DNA of 36,197 nt from Candidatus Hodarchaeota archaeon (GTDB taxonomy: Archaea; Asgardarchaeota; Heimdallarchaeia; Hodarchaeales; Hodarchaeaceae), in assembly GCA_016839625.1 (NCBI GenBank), contig JAEOTY010000454.1, positions 1 through 36,197 on the forward strand. The letters are read 5' to 3'. Below, piece after piece: positions 7,689 through 16,249 of this stretch. Position numbers and translations under genes: made by a program. The stretch's first letter is position 1, and every line of letters begins with the position of its first letter. The notes beneath the pieces were generated by a model. That model saw nothing but the letters and a program-made list of their open reading frames with translations, was not told where the DNA came from and made no database searches.

Positions 7689-10600
7689 CTATAACTCTCT
7701 TACAACCGTAGATATCTTGGCATTTGCTGCTCCTCTTACTGAAAGAAATGTGGCAAATATCATACCAAGAAAAGTTATTAGTAATGTTCCAATTAATTCA
7801 GCGAAATCGAATACGATTATACGATTTATTGTATTTCCTGAAAAAAATTCACTCATTGGTGAGGTAAATACTTCTAGAAATTCAAAGAAACTATTAAATA
7901 AAATCGATAAACCAGTTCCTATTATTAATCCCCAAATAACTGACATTAGAAGGAGTACTATTGATTCGCTAAATACAATCTTATAAATTTGACGATTTGA
8001 CACACCATAACTTCGAAGTATTGCGAATTCTCTCTTTCTTTGTTCCATTAAAATGCTCATAAAGATAAATGTGGCTAATGTTGCAGCTATTAATGATGTT
8101 AAAAAGTCAGCTGTGAGAAGCCCAGGTATTCCGAAATCTACATTTTGAATTTCATCAGCTTTTTTAATTTCTCCAGGAAGAGTTTTTACTAGAATTATCC
8201 ATGAATTTTCTGGTGTTGCTATTTTCTGTTTTACTTGATTTGCATCAACTCCATCTTTAGTTTTTATTAAATAGCGTGTAGCTAGAACTTCTTTTGGATT
8301 CCCTGTATATTTGTCAACCTGACTCTGTATTATCTCTGGTATTAGCTCTCTGGTTGCGGGAGAAATTTTATCATAAATTTCAGCCAAAGCAGAGATATTG
8401 CTGATAGTATTAAGAAGAGATTGATCAATCAATATGCCAGAAGCATCTATTCCACCTGGGCAATGATCAAAAATACCACGAACCGTAACAGTGCGAGGAA
8501 TAAAATCATAATTAATAAAAGTCCCATTCCAATGATAAGTTAGAATTTCTAATGTGAAAGACTCTCCAATTTCAAGAGCTTGTTCTTTGAGAATATTTTT
8601 TCCTAATAAAACACCATTTGGATCAACTTCTAAACTATTCATCAGTTCAAATTCATTAGAATTAGGAACTGAATCTTGCTGCCATTTTCCTACTTTTGCA
8701 TAGATTTCACTATCAATTCCAGTCAATTCAACAGGATCGTTGAAGAATATTCCAGAAGTAGAACATAATGCCATTACATCTTCAACATCTGAGGAACAAT
8801 TCTTTATGCTAGCAATCACAGAAGTAGAAAGGTTTAAATTAGTACTGATTGTCAAATCTGCCCCCACATCAAATGTTACGAGACGTTGTTTATGATGCTC
8901 TCCTGTAACACCTTGAATGGCAGCTAAAACACTAAATGACATAGTTAATGCAATAATTAATGCTAAGCGAGGCATATCGCCTGCTTTACGAAATATATTG
9001 CCCCTTATCAGGATTGACACATCCTTGAGAAAGCCTATTCTTTTGATTAATGAGTCTGTTTTGGAGGGTAACCAAACAGCTAACCGTGCTATAAGGGCTG
9101 CTCCACCTATCCAGAATAATGGAGGCCCTAGTATCGCAAGCAAAATTCCTACTGTCCCAAGATCAACGTTAAAGCTAAAATAATCAATAAGTATAACTAA
9201 AACCAAAGTTACTAAGCCTGTAGCAAAAAAGATAAGATCTAAATTATTTCGTCTTAGAAAGTTTTTTTGTTTCTCTTCAGTTCTTCTGACCGATTCAACA
9301 ATTTCCATTTCAATGAAAATATTAGCTTTTCCATTAACCATGAAAAATAAGATTAAACAGATAAATCCCCCTACAACAAAGAAAGCAAGTTCATCAAAAT
9401 AAATGAAATGAGGAAGCTTTTGGAACGCATAATCCCAATTCCATTTCATAAATCCTGTTGCTGTACCAATTCCCCAAGCTCCAAAAATAGAAATAATATA
9501 GCCTATTATCAACCCAATTAAAGCTAGAAGTAATGCGTCAAAAAGGATTTTACGTTTAATTTGATTGGGTGAAGCTCCTTGGATCTTCAACATTCCAACT
9601 TGGAATCTCCGTTCATGTAATGAAAGATCAATTCCAAATGATAGCAAATAAATAGAAAGAATTGCGACAGGAATAGTTAATATTCCATCAAAAACGAATA
9701 TAAAAATACTTAACATCTGGAAAGGTAATAACTGTCCTTCTACAAGATTTGTACCAATGAAAATTTCATTTTCTTTTTCATATTCGTTAATCAATCGATT
9801 TATTTGGCTGTTAACACTAACGGGGTCAGCTAAATTGAACTCATCTTCATTTATCTTTAAAACTGAATATTTCATTTCATTCTCTTTTAATCTAGTTAAA
9901 AATGCCGTTTGATTCTGTTCATAAGCCAATTCTTCTGGTAAATAAATCATACCAGTTGTTCCAATGTTAAATGCCTCGGAAAATATACCTGCATTAGCAC
10001 CAGTATCAGAGGAAATAAGTCCAGCGATGGTGATATTCTCTAAAGCGATTTCTGACATAAGAATTTGTCTAAAAGGATCCTCAGGATCTTGTTCAAAAAT
10101 TGAAAGAGTAACTTGTTTGAGTTCGTTACCTTGTCTTAATCGAGCTTTCTCCGCTAATTTTTCTGAAATGAATGCTCCATGAAAATAGGAACTGGAATTT
10201 GAATAAATATTTGCATCTTTCCCTGAAATCAATTTGTCTTTAAATCGTTGACCTATCTCATCTGAATTAAAGAAAGACTGAGAAAATAAAATTCCCTGAA
10301 CAGATCCAACTGTCTGGTTACTATATTCAACAAGAAGTTGAGCTCCTAGAAACGCAAGAGCACGATAACGTTCATGAGGCCCCGCTCCTCCAAAACGTGA
10401 ATCTTCAGCAGCTCTAGCATTACCATACAAAAATTGAGCATCAAGAATTTTGGGATTACTTAAAAATTGTTGTTGGTATGTTTTTAGGTCAGAATCATTA
10501 AAAGAATCACCTTTGAAATCAAATCTTATTTCATAGGGAGAACCTGCAATAACTGTATCATAAACATTATTCATAACAACAGTCGTATAGAGTAATATTC

Positions 10601-10766
10601 CCGAAAGAATTGACATCCCGAGAATTAGTCCTGCAATCATTGATACAGATCTTCTTTTATTCCTTAAAATTGAAAATATTGAATCTATGAAGTAAACGTA
10701 ACGATCTAGGATTCGGAAACGTCCAGGGTTAGGAAAAACTAACTGGTTAATTGTGTCATCACTCAT
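7689..10766 (-). CDS. FtsX/MacB-type ABC permease, two-domain, about 1025 aa
   Basis: This is a large exporter-type permease. It has a first membrane helix at about 38-62, an extracytoplasmic domain to about 345, and a cluster of helices between 345 and 580. A second helix follows at about 600-620 with another outer domain, and three helices close the protein. Both halves end in FtsX-like units; the clearest is 'EFAILRSYGVSNRQIYKIVF' near residue 915, the FtsX coupling region. This double layout resembles LolC/E-like and archaeal permeases for lipids, peptides or surface proteins; the substrate is unknown. The frame opens with TTG at 10772, but AAGAGG (complement of 10774-10779) is too close to it and well placed for ATG 10766, which I prefer. 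It is flanked by its two ATPases. Confidence 0.9.
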   Translation of the reverse strand: MSDDTINQLVFPNPGRFRILDRYVYFIDSIFSILRNKRRSVSMIAGLILGMSILSGILLYTTVVMNNVYDTVIAGSPYEIRFDFKGDSFNDSDLKTYQQQFLSNPKILDAQFLYGNARAAEDSRFGGAGPHERYRALAFLGAQLLVEYSNQTVGSVQGILFSQSFFNSDEIGQRFKDKLISGKDANIYSNSSSYFHGAFISEKLAEKARLRQGNELKQVTLSIFEQDPEDPFRQILMSEIALENITIAGLISSDTGANAGIFSEAFNIGTTGMIYLPEELAYEQNQTAFLTRLKENEMKYSVLKINEDEFNLADPVSVNSQINRLINEYEKENEIFIGTNLVEGQLLPFQMLSIFIFVFDGILTIPVAILSIYLLSFGIDLSLHERRFQVGMLKIQGASPNQIKRKILFDALLLALIGLIIGYIISIFGAWGIGTATGFMKWNWDYAFQKLPHFIYFDELAFFVVGGFICLILFFMVNGKANIFIEMEIVESVRRTEEKQKNFLRRNNLDLIFFATGLVTLVLVILIDYFSFNVDLGTVGILLAILGPPLFWIGGAALIARLAVWLPSKTDSLIKRIGFLKDVSILIRGNIFRKAGDMPRLALIIALTMSFSVLAAIQGVTGEHHKQRLVTFDVGADLTISTNLNLSTSVIASIKNCSSDVEDVMALCSTSGIFFNDPVELTGIDSEIYAKVGKWQQDSVPNSNEFELMNSLEVDPNGVLLGKNILKEQALEIGESFTLEILTYHWNGTFINYDFIPRTVTVRGIFDHCPGGIDASGILIDQSLLNTISNISALAEIYDKISPATRELIPEIIQSQVDKYTGNPKEVLATRYLIKTKDGVDANQVKQKIATPENSWIILVKTLPGEIKKADEIQNVDFGIPGLLTADFLTSLIAATLATFIFMSILMEQRKREFAILRSYGVSNRQIYKIVFSESIVLLLMSVIWGLIIGTGLSILFNSFFEFLEVFTSPMSEFFSGNTINRIIVFDFAELIGTLLITFLGMIFATFLSVRGAANAKISTVVREL

Positions 10767-10777
10767 TATCAAACCTC

Positions 10778-11491
10778 TTAGAATTTTTCCTCCTCCTGCT
10801 GAATTTTTCCGTCTTGTAATATCAAAATCCTGTCTGCCTTTTTAGCAATGCTTAAATCATGGGTTACTAAGATGATAGAAATTTTATAATCTTTTATTAT
10901 TTCTTTAAACAACTCAATAATTGCGTCTCCTGTTTTAGTATCCAAATTACCAGTAGGTTCATCAGCTAACAAGACTTTGGGATTATTAGCTAATGATCGT
11001 GCTATGGCAACGCGCTGTTGTTCGCCTCCTGAAAGATCGTCTGGTAAATGGGTGACTCTGTGCCTTAAACCAACTTTTGTTAATAATTCTAAGGCACGTT
11101 CCTTAGCATCGCTTTCCTTTACACTAGAAGCCATCATTGGGAACATTACATTCTCCAAGGCAGTTAGATAAGGAAGTAAATTGAAATCTTGATAAATAAT
11201 TGATGTAATAAATCTTCTTGTTTCAACTAAATTTGATTTTTTTAGATCTTTTCCTGCAATAATAACTAGGCCCTTGTCAAATCCTTCTATACTAGCAAGA
11301 ATGTTTAGAAGTGTTGACTTTCCGCTTCCTGAAGGCCCCATTATTGATAAAAATTCCCCTGGTTTAACATCAAGTCCAATTCCCTGTAAAACCTTAATAT
11401 CCTCACCATGTGGAATTTTAAAGGTTTTAAATAAATCTTTGACTTCAACATTAGACAGGTTTATTCTTTCCTTAATTAGAAAATTCTTCAC
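10778..11491 (-). CDS. LolD/MacB-type ABC ATPase
   Basis: The 237-residue ATPase has Walker A GPSGSGKST at about 52-60, signature 'LSGGEQQRVAIAR' and Walker B 'VLLADEPTGNLD', all typical of the group that drives FtsX-like permeases. It lacks the AbrB/zinc tail of the second ATPase at 6702-7676, so the transporter may work as a heterodimer. It is the first gene of the operon, and its TAA lies inside the ribosome binding site of the permease. The start is uncertain: GTG at 11491 has no good Shine-Dalgarno, and no in-frame ATG lies close downstream. A remnant of an older repeated gene lies immediately upstream (11510-11580). Confidence 0.9.
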   Translation of the reverse strand: MKNFLIKERINLSNVEVKDLFKTFKIPHGEDIKVLQGIGLDVKPGEFLSIMGPSGSGKSTLLNILASIEGFDKGLVIIAGKDLKKSNLVETRRFITSIIYQDFNLLPYLTALENVMFPMMASSVKESDAKERALELLTKVGLRHRVTHLPDDLSGGEQQRVAIARSLANNPKVLLADEPTGNLDTKTGDAIIELFKEIIKDYKISIILVTHDLSIAKKADRILILQDGKIQQEEEKF

Positions 11492-11509
11492 TAAATTTTG
11501 ATAACACGT

Positions 11510-11580
11510 TCTTTTTACAAAAGGTTAAATCTTTGATGCTGTTTAATTTTCCTAATCTTTTGAATTTTATGATGAGGAAT
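11510..11580 (-). repeat. Remnant repeated at 1318-1395
   Basis: The stretch matches 1318-1395 closely ('ggttaaatctttgatgctgt' and 'ttgaattttatgatgagga' are shared exactly). Read on the minus strand in one frame, both copies give nearly the same roughly 23 residues. No complete gene surrounds this copy, so it appears to be a fragment. It lies between the ABC operon and duplication copy B. Confidence 0.6.
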
Positions 11581-11665
11581 ATATGAATTGATTTTTTTGA
11601 GTTTTTCTATCAATTAGATTTACTAGGCACTTCAATTGATGTTAAAAAACACTCCTATTAATACT

Positions 11666-12547
11666 TTAGATCATATCGAATTTAATGGCGTCATTGGGGC
11701 AAATTTCTATACACCGGTTGCAAAAATAACATTCTCCTTTTTTACTATCAGCAGCCGCTTCTTGAGTAGGACATATTTTTTCACATAGCCCACATTCTGT
11801 ACAATCTTCCGTACGTTGATATTTAATTCCAGTAAATCGGCTAAGAAAAGATGATCCTGCTCCAAATGGGCATAAAAACCTACAAAACGGACGATAAATG
11901 AAAATGCTAGTAATACATACTATAACTAAGCTAATGAAAGGGATTATTAATGTGGGTGCAAAAGTCTTAAGAAATAAAAACCCTGAAAGAGGATTGAATT
12001 CTGGAAGAATTATTATACTCCAAACAACGGCCAAGAGGAATAAAATACTAAGAAAAATCCAACGTATTTTACTCGAAAACCGTGAAGAAACTTCAATACG
12101 ATATTTGGCTTCTTTTGATTCTTTTAAATTTGATTTAAAGTTGATTTTGGAGATTAATTCTTGTAAGGTGCCTAAAGGGCATATATAGCCACAGAAAATC
12201 CTACCCATAACTAGTGATGAGAAAAAGAGGAGGCTTAAAATCAAGATTACCAGATGAAGATAAATAAGTTCGCCTCTTACACCTATTATGATGAGAATAT
12301 ATTGAATAGGCATTACAGCATTAGGTATCCCTCCTAAGAAAATCCCTCCAAAAAATACTGTAATTAGATAAATTATAGTGTTAACTCTTTTACTCATTAA
12401 TTTTGCATTGATTAATATAGTACAAAATACAAAAGTTATCACCCAAAAGAGGATCATGGGTGCAGGGGAATCTAAGGGAAGGAGTTCATTCGGTAAAGGC
12501 GTGGAAGCTATATCAATCCCCATATGGTGAGACACTACCATATTCAA
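11666..12547 (-). CDS. NapH-like membrane polyferredoxin (copy B)
   Basis: This paralogue of 4165-5040 has 293 residues and keeps every expected cysteine: two CxxxCP motifs in 'RIFCGYICPLG' and 'CRFLCPFG', and two C-terminal [4Fe-4S] motifs in 'CTECGLCEKICP' and 'CYFCNRCIEICP'. The predicted role is electron transfer from quinol to a partner. The frame starts at TTG 12547 with AAGGAT five bases upstream; ATG 12541 gives an alternative two residues shorter. The first 10 residues differ from copy A, and both then run into 'IASTPLPNELLPLDSPAPMI'. It lies downstream of the intact radical SAM gene, with which it may be cotranscribed across the pseudogene remnant. Confidence 0.85.
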   Translation of the reverse strand: MNMVVSHHMGIDIASTPLPNELLPLDSPAPMILFWVITFVFCTILINAKLMSKRVNTIIYLITVFFGGIFLGGIPNAVMPIQYILIIIGVRGELIYLHLVILILSLLFFSSLVMGRIFCGYICPLGTLQELISKINFKSNLKESKEAKYRIEVSSRFSSKIRWIFLSILFLLAVVWSIIILPEFNPLSGFLFLKTFAPTLIIPFISLVIVCITSIFIYRPFCRFLCPFGAGSSFLSRFTGIKYQRTEDCTECGLCEKICPTQEAAADSKKGECYFCNRCIEICPNDAIKFDMI

Positions 12548-12680
12548 ATTATCCTTAGAACTGATACAAATTGGGTTTATTCTAACCTGTAAACTGTTTT
12601 TCGAGTAAATAATGAACCTTCCATTGTGCTGGAATCATTGCAAGTATTTTCTTCTAAAATGGATCAAATTAAGTAGTGTC
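12548..12680 (-). pseudogene. Decayed methyltransferase-like remnant (copy B)
   Basis: Aligned with the 3' end of the 5100-5447 fragment, this stretch reads 'KKILAMIPAQ', 'VHYLLEKQ' and 'LYQF' in the same frame, but with in-frame TAG codons at two places where copy A has tryptophan. Similarity stops after about 115 bases, so the 5' part is gone. It is a clear pseudogene and proves that the duplicated unit once contained this gene. Confidence 0.75.
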
Positions 12681-12717
12681 GAAGCGTTACACTTATCAAC
12701 GTTACTCTCTATTAGAT

Positions 12718-13800
12718 TCATTGTGGTGCTTCTATATTGAACCAGCAGCCAGGATCTGCTGCATGTATATTATTTGTTTCTTCATAAGCCCGTCCACGGC
12801 ATCCTGCGCATTTGTCCCTATAGACACAGCTACCACATTTTCCCTCTAATAAGCTTCTATTTCTAAGCTCTGACAAAATTGGAGAATTATTCCATATTTG
12901 AGTGATGGTTTCTTCTCTGACATTACCCAATTTTGTTTGGAGAAGCATACATGGTATTACATCCCCATCTGGAAGGATTGTAAGGTAACCGTTTGGCATC
13001 CCTGCTGCACAACCTCTTCCATAGTATGGAATTCTCTTCAACAAATGGGCCGCAAAATGTTTTGGCTGAATATTTTTCTCCTGAAGTACTAAGGTATACA
13101 TAGGGCAGCCAGGAGTTCTTATTATAATTGGTGTATCCGTCTGGGTCTCTGCTAACCATTCCATAACTCTTTTTCTTTCATCTACGGTTAATAACTCATT
13201 TGGGATTTCCCTTTTAACCCTCGGAACTTGGATTAAATCAAAGAATTCTGCAGCATTTGCCCCAGAGTCTATGGCCAGTTTCAACATGTCGGGTAATTCG
13301 TCCAATGTACCTCTTCTAATTGTCATCCCAAACTGAAAGGGCAAGCCAGCTTCTTTACACGCTTTGGCCCCTTCTAAAGCTTCATCGAAAGCCCCTGGTA
13401 CCCCTCGAAACCAATCATGCGTTTGAGCAACGGCACCATCAATGGATATTTGTACCCCCATAATACCAGCTGATTTCAATCGTTTAGCTGCTTCTGAGTC
13501 AATTAATGTGGCGTTGCTACCGATTACCACCCTTAATTTTTTTGAAGATGCATATTGAGCAATCTCGAAGAAGTCATCTCTACAGAGTGGCTCTCCTCCA
13601 TCAAAAATTAATAGTCTTATCCCCCAATTAGCCATGTCATCTATAAGTAGTTTTGCTTCTTCAGTTGAAAGTTCCTTAGGTGCTTGTTCTTCACTAGCTT
13701 CACTATAACAATGCTTGCATTTGAGATTACATTTTTGTGTAACAGCATATGAGATAAGAAATGGTGGTGGGGTAGATTTCTTTGTATTAACCTCTTTCAT
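12718..13800 (-). CDS. Radical SAM/SPASM protein, AhbC/AhbD/NirJ-like (heme biosynthesis)
   Basis: Numbered from the upstream ATG at 13836 (372 residues), the radical SAM core has C36-C40-C43 (CxxxCxxC), GGEP at 80-83 and 'QISIDGA' at about 129-135. The SPASM domain has C275, C296, C334, C337, C343, C346 and C364, enough for two auxiliary [4Fe-4S] clusters. Overall sequence style matches the siroheme-to-heme b enzymes AhbC/AhbD and NirJ, which deacetylate or decarboxylate the porphyrin side chains. The adjacency to heme o and cytochrome c genes supports that, but other SPASM roles remain possible. I prefer the start at ATG 13800 (360 residues), which has GGAAG at good spacing. Its 3' part is duplicated as the remnant at 5602-5955. 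Confidence 0.8.
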   Translation of the reverse strand: MKEVNTKKSTPPPFLISYAVTQKCNLKCKHCYSEASEEQAPKELSTEEAKLLIDDMANWGIRLLIFDGGEPLCRDDFFEIAQYASSKKLRVVIGSNATLIDSEAAKRLKSAGIMGVQISIDGAVAQTHDWFRGVPGAFDEALEGAKACKEAGLPFQFGMTIRRGTLDELPDMLKLAIDSGANAAEFFDLIQVPRVKREIPNELLTVDERKRVMEWLAETQTDTPIIIRTPGCPMYTLVLQEKNIQPKHFAAHLLKRIPYYGRGCAAGMPNGYLTILPDGDVIPCMLLQTKLGNVREETITQIWNNSPILSELRNRSLLEGKCGSCVYRDKCAGCRGRAYEETNNIHAADPGCWFNIEAPQ

Positions 13801-13920
13801 AATGATTCTTCCATATTTTTGATTATTTTTATACATTCTTCCAGTTATTTAATTATTTACAGTGCTAATTATTTGTATGTGTGTCTTCTAATTTTTGTGA
13901 TTTATAACAGCCTTATTTGG

Positions 13921-15207
13921 CTATTTCGTTCTACTTGCTAAGTGGGGATTCCTAATCTGCTTCATTAATGGCTTGATTTTAAGTGGATTTTCTTTGAATG
14001 CAAATAGAATCAGTAAAATGATTCCAGCAAGGGATATTATCTCGATTAATCCTGCAACAACAAAAGTACCAACAAAATTTGTGTAAGTTACTAAGAATCC
14101 TCCAATTAATGGCCCAGTTATTATTCCAATGTTTCCCAATAAGTTAAAGAATCCCATTCCAGTAGCATTATCATCCGCTTCGACAGTATCACCTACTAGA
14201 GCCATTGCTGTTGGACCAGTAAAACCATTACCGATTCCAAGGATGATAAATCCTATTATTAAAAATAATAATCCAAATGAACCCAAGAATCCCATGAAGG
14301 TCAACATAATTCCACAACCAATACTTCCAAAGATCAAAGGTTTGTAACGTCCAATTCTATCCGACCATTTACCTATAGGGTATTGGAGTATTATAAAAGG
14401 TAAGGCGAAAATGCCAAGTACCATACCCCTGAGTTCAGGCCCAACGTCAAGTACAATTTGCAGGAAAAGTGGTAGTATGAATAAGATAAAACCAATATGT
14501 AATCGATCAACGAAATTAAAAATACCAGGAATAATCAAGCGGGGCTTTCTAACGGCAATCAATGTGTTTTCTAATAAAGAAGGTCTTGATGACAATTGTT
14601 GAGGTTCTTTGAGTAGAATTAATGACCCAAGAAATACAAGGATACTCAATAAGGATGCTGAAAGATATGGAATAAATACTCCCAAACCTGCAAGTATTCC
14701 TCCTAACATAGGGCCACAACCCATTGCTAACGCCAAAAACACCCCAAATATTCCCATATTTTTTCCCCGATTTTGTGCTGTTGATAAATCCAATATAAGC
14801 GTCATTTGAGTTTGCCAGCATAATACTGTAAAACTTCCTTGCATGAATCGTAAAATCAACAGGAGCGGAAAATTCAAGGTCAATGTCATCCACCAGAAAA
14901 ATATCGCTGAACCTAAACTCCCTAATAAAACGAATATTTTTCGTTTTCCAATCTGATTTGACAAGACAGCAGTTAGAATACCCACAATTAAGTAAGAAGC
15001 ATAAAGTGCTGAGTCAAAATAAGAGGCATTCAACAAATCTACGCCAAATCGTTGTACAATGAATTCATATTGATTTGTGTGCAAAAGTGCTGGAGCTAGA
15101 ATGGTTAAAAACGTTAAAACACCTAATATAACGATTTGTTTTGTTGAAAATGGATTCATTTCACTTTGTAAGTATAAATTGCTTGATTCATTGGTCATTT
15201 TCCACAT
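13921..15207 (-). CDS. MFS transporter
   Basis: The 428-residue protein has twelve predicted membrane helices. The loop motif 'GKWSDRIGRYKPLIFG' between helices 8 and 9 and the weaker 'SNQIGKRKIFVLLG' between helices 2 and 3 are the major facilitator motif A, and the protein resembles drug:H+ antiporter-type members. The substrate cannot be told from sequence. Two nearby ATG codons (15207 and 15198) could start it. It lies 28 bases past the ctaB stop on the same strand, so it may belong to the ctaB operon and could export a heme intermediate or an inhibitor; that is speculation. Confidence 0.85.
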   Translation of the reverse strand: MWKMTNESSNLYLQSEMNPFSTKQIVILGVLTFLTILAPALLHTNQYEFIVQRFGVDLLNASYFDSALYASYLIVGILTAVLSNQIGKRKIFVLLGSLGSAIFFWWMTLTLNFPLLLILRFMQGSFTVLCWQTQMTLILDLSTAQNRGKNMGIFGVFLALAMGCGPMLGGILAGLGVFIPYLSASLLSILVFLGSLILLKEPQQLSSRPSLLENTLIAVRKPRLIIPGIFNFVDRLHIGFILFILPLFLQIVLDVGPELRGMVLGIFALPFIILQYPIGKWSDRIGRYKPLIFGSIGCGIMLTFMGFLGSFGLLFLIIGFIILGIGNGFTGPTAMALVGDTVEADDNATGMGFFNLLGNIGIITGPLIGGFLVTYTNFVGTFVVAGLIEIISLAGIILLILFAFKENPLKIKPLMKQIRNPHLASRTK

Positions 15208-15235
15208 TTTCCTAAAATTTTTTATTCTTCATGAT

Positions 15236-16249
15236 TTAAAAATAACTCACCGTCATTAATAAGCCAATATAGAGTAGAAAAAAGGTTAAAAGCATATATA
15301 TCGATGCTGCTTTAAAAATTTTAAATGTACGCAAGGTCGTGGGTGTTATGAAATTTCTTATTGCAAGAGACATGATATAAGCACAAAAAAAGCTCAAGGG
15401 GATCATCAATATTGAGTGAATTTCAAGTAAAATCCCAGTAATTATGGAAATTATAGCCGATATCAATGCTGAAAAGGTAATTACCTGCATTGTTTGGTGC
15501 TTTCCGCTTACTACTGGCCACATAGGCACTTTAGCATCAGTATAACCTTGCAAATTCTCGGGAAGAAGAGATAGGCTAAGAATATGCAATGGAATCCAAC
15601 AGATAACAAATAACCCAAGTAAAATTCCTATTAAATCAATATTATTAATTACTGCCGTTCGACCAGCAATTGCTGGTAAGCCTCCAGCTATACCTCCAAA
15701 AATAATTGAAAATTTTGTCCTCCTTTTAAGTAAGATAGAATATATGACCACGTCGAAAAAGAAACCGAGAAAAATCACTATTGTCGTCAATAAAGGTAAA
15801 AATAGCCATGAAATTAACAACCCCGCTCCTGTGAAAAAGATGCCATGTTTTAGTACTGTGGATGGAAGAATCTTCCCACTAGGAAGAGGTCGATTCTTCG
15901 TTCTTTCCATTATGGCATCAATATCTTTATCAATATACATATTAAGCAGAGTGCTTCCTGAAATAGCGAAAAACATTGATGCAATCAACGTTAGAAAAAG
16001 AGAAGGGTTAAAAGTATATTGAAGAGCACTTATGAGAAATGCAAAGACACTGGTAGAAAGCAATAGAGCTGTTTGTTTTCCCTTGATTAAATCACCATAT
16101 ACATCAAGCGGTAAAAAAGGATATACAGAATATGTATTGTGATATTGATCATTTTTTTCTTTTTTCATTTGATTTTCATCACTATGTAAAAAAGGCGTGG
16201 AGGTAGAGAAGGACATTCCACAACTAATACGGGGGGGAAGTCGCATCAT
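15236..16249 (-). CDS. ctaB: Heme O synthase (protoheme IX farnesyltransferase)
   Basis: This is a UbiA-family prenyltransferase that converts heme b and farnesyl diphosphate into heme o in the membrane. The first Asp-rich motif is present ('NMYIDKDIDAIMERTKNRPL', about 103-122), as is the family's cytosolic 'RRTKFSIIFGGIAGGLP' loop (about 178-195) and the second polar loop 'GYTDAKVPMWPVVSG'. Nine membrane helices are expected. The called start, ATG 16249, overlaps the stop of the upstream gene (ATGATG containing TGA), so the two are translationally coupled. The first 35 residues form an N-terminal extension not typical of the family; Met12 or Met28 could be the real start. Its heme o has an obvious candidate user in the coupled oxidase-like protein. 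Confidence 0.88.
   Translation of the reverse strand: MMRLPPRISCGMSFSTSTPFLHSDENQMKKEKNDQYHNTYSVYPFLPLDVYGDLIKGKQTALLLSTSVFAFLISALQYTFNPSLFLTLIASMFFAISGSTLLNMYIDKDIDAIMERTKNRPLPSGKILPSTVLKHGIFFTGAGLLISWLFLPLLTTIVIFLGFFFDVVIYSILLKRRTKFSIIFGGIAGGLPAIAGRTAVINNIDLIGILLGLFVICWIPLHILSLSLLPENLQGYTDAKVPMWPVVSGKHQTMQVITFSALISAIISIITGILLEIHSILMIPLSFFCAYIMSLAIRNFITPTTLRTFKIFKAASIYMLLTFFLLYIGLLMTVSYF

Larger units (their letters stand above)
11649..13010 (-). repeat. Segmental duplication, copy B
   Basis: This is the counterpart of 4139-5955. It holds an intact napH-like gene, a shortened and stop-containing methyltransferase-like remnant, and the homologous 3' part of the complete radical SAM gene. Orientation is the same as copy A, so the pair are direct repeats around the ABC operon and the 177-residue membrane gene. 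Confidence 0.8.

Noticed and set aside
14549-14893. Minus-strand ORF of 114 aa
   Set aside because: It is an out-of-frame reading within the MFS transporter, with no ribosome site.
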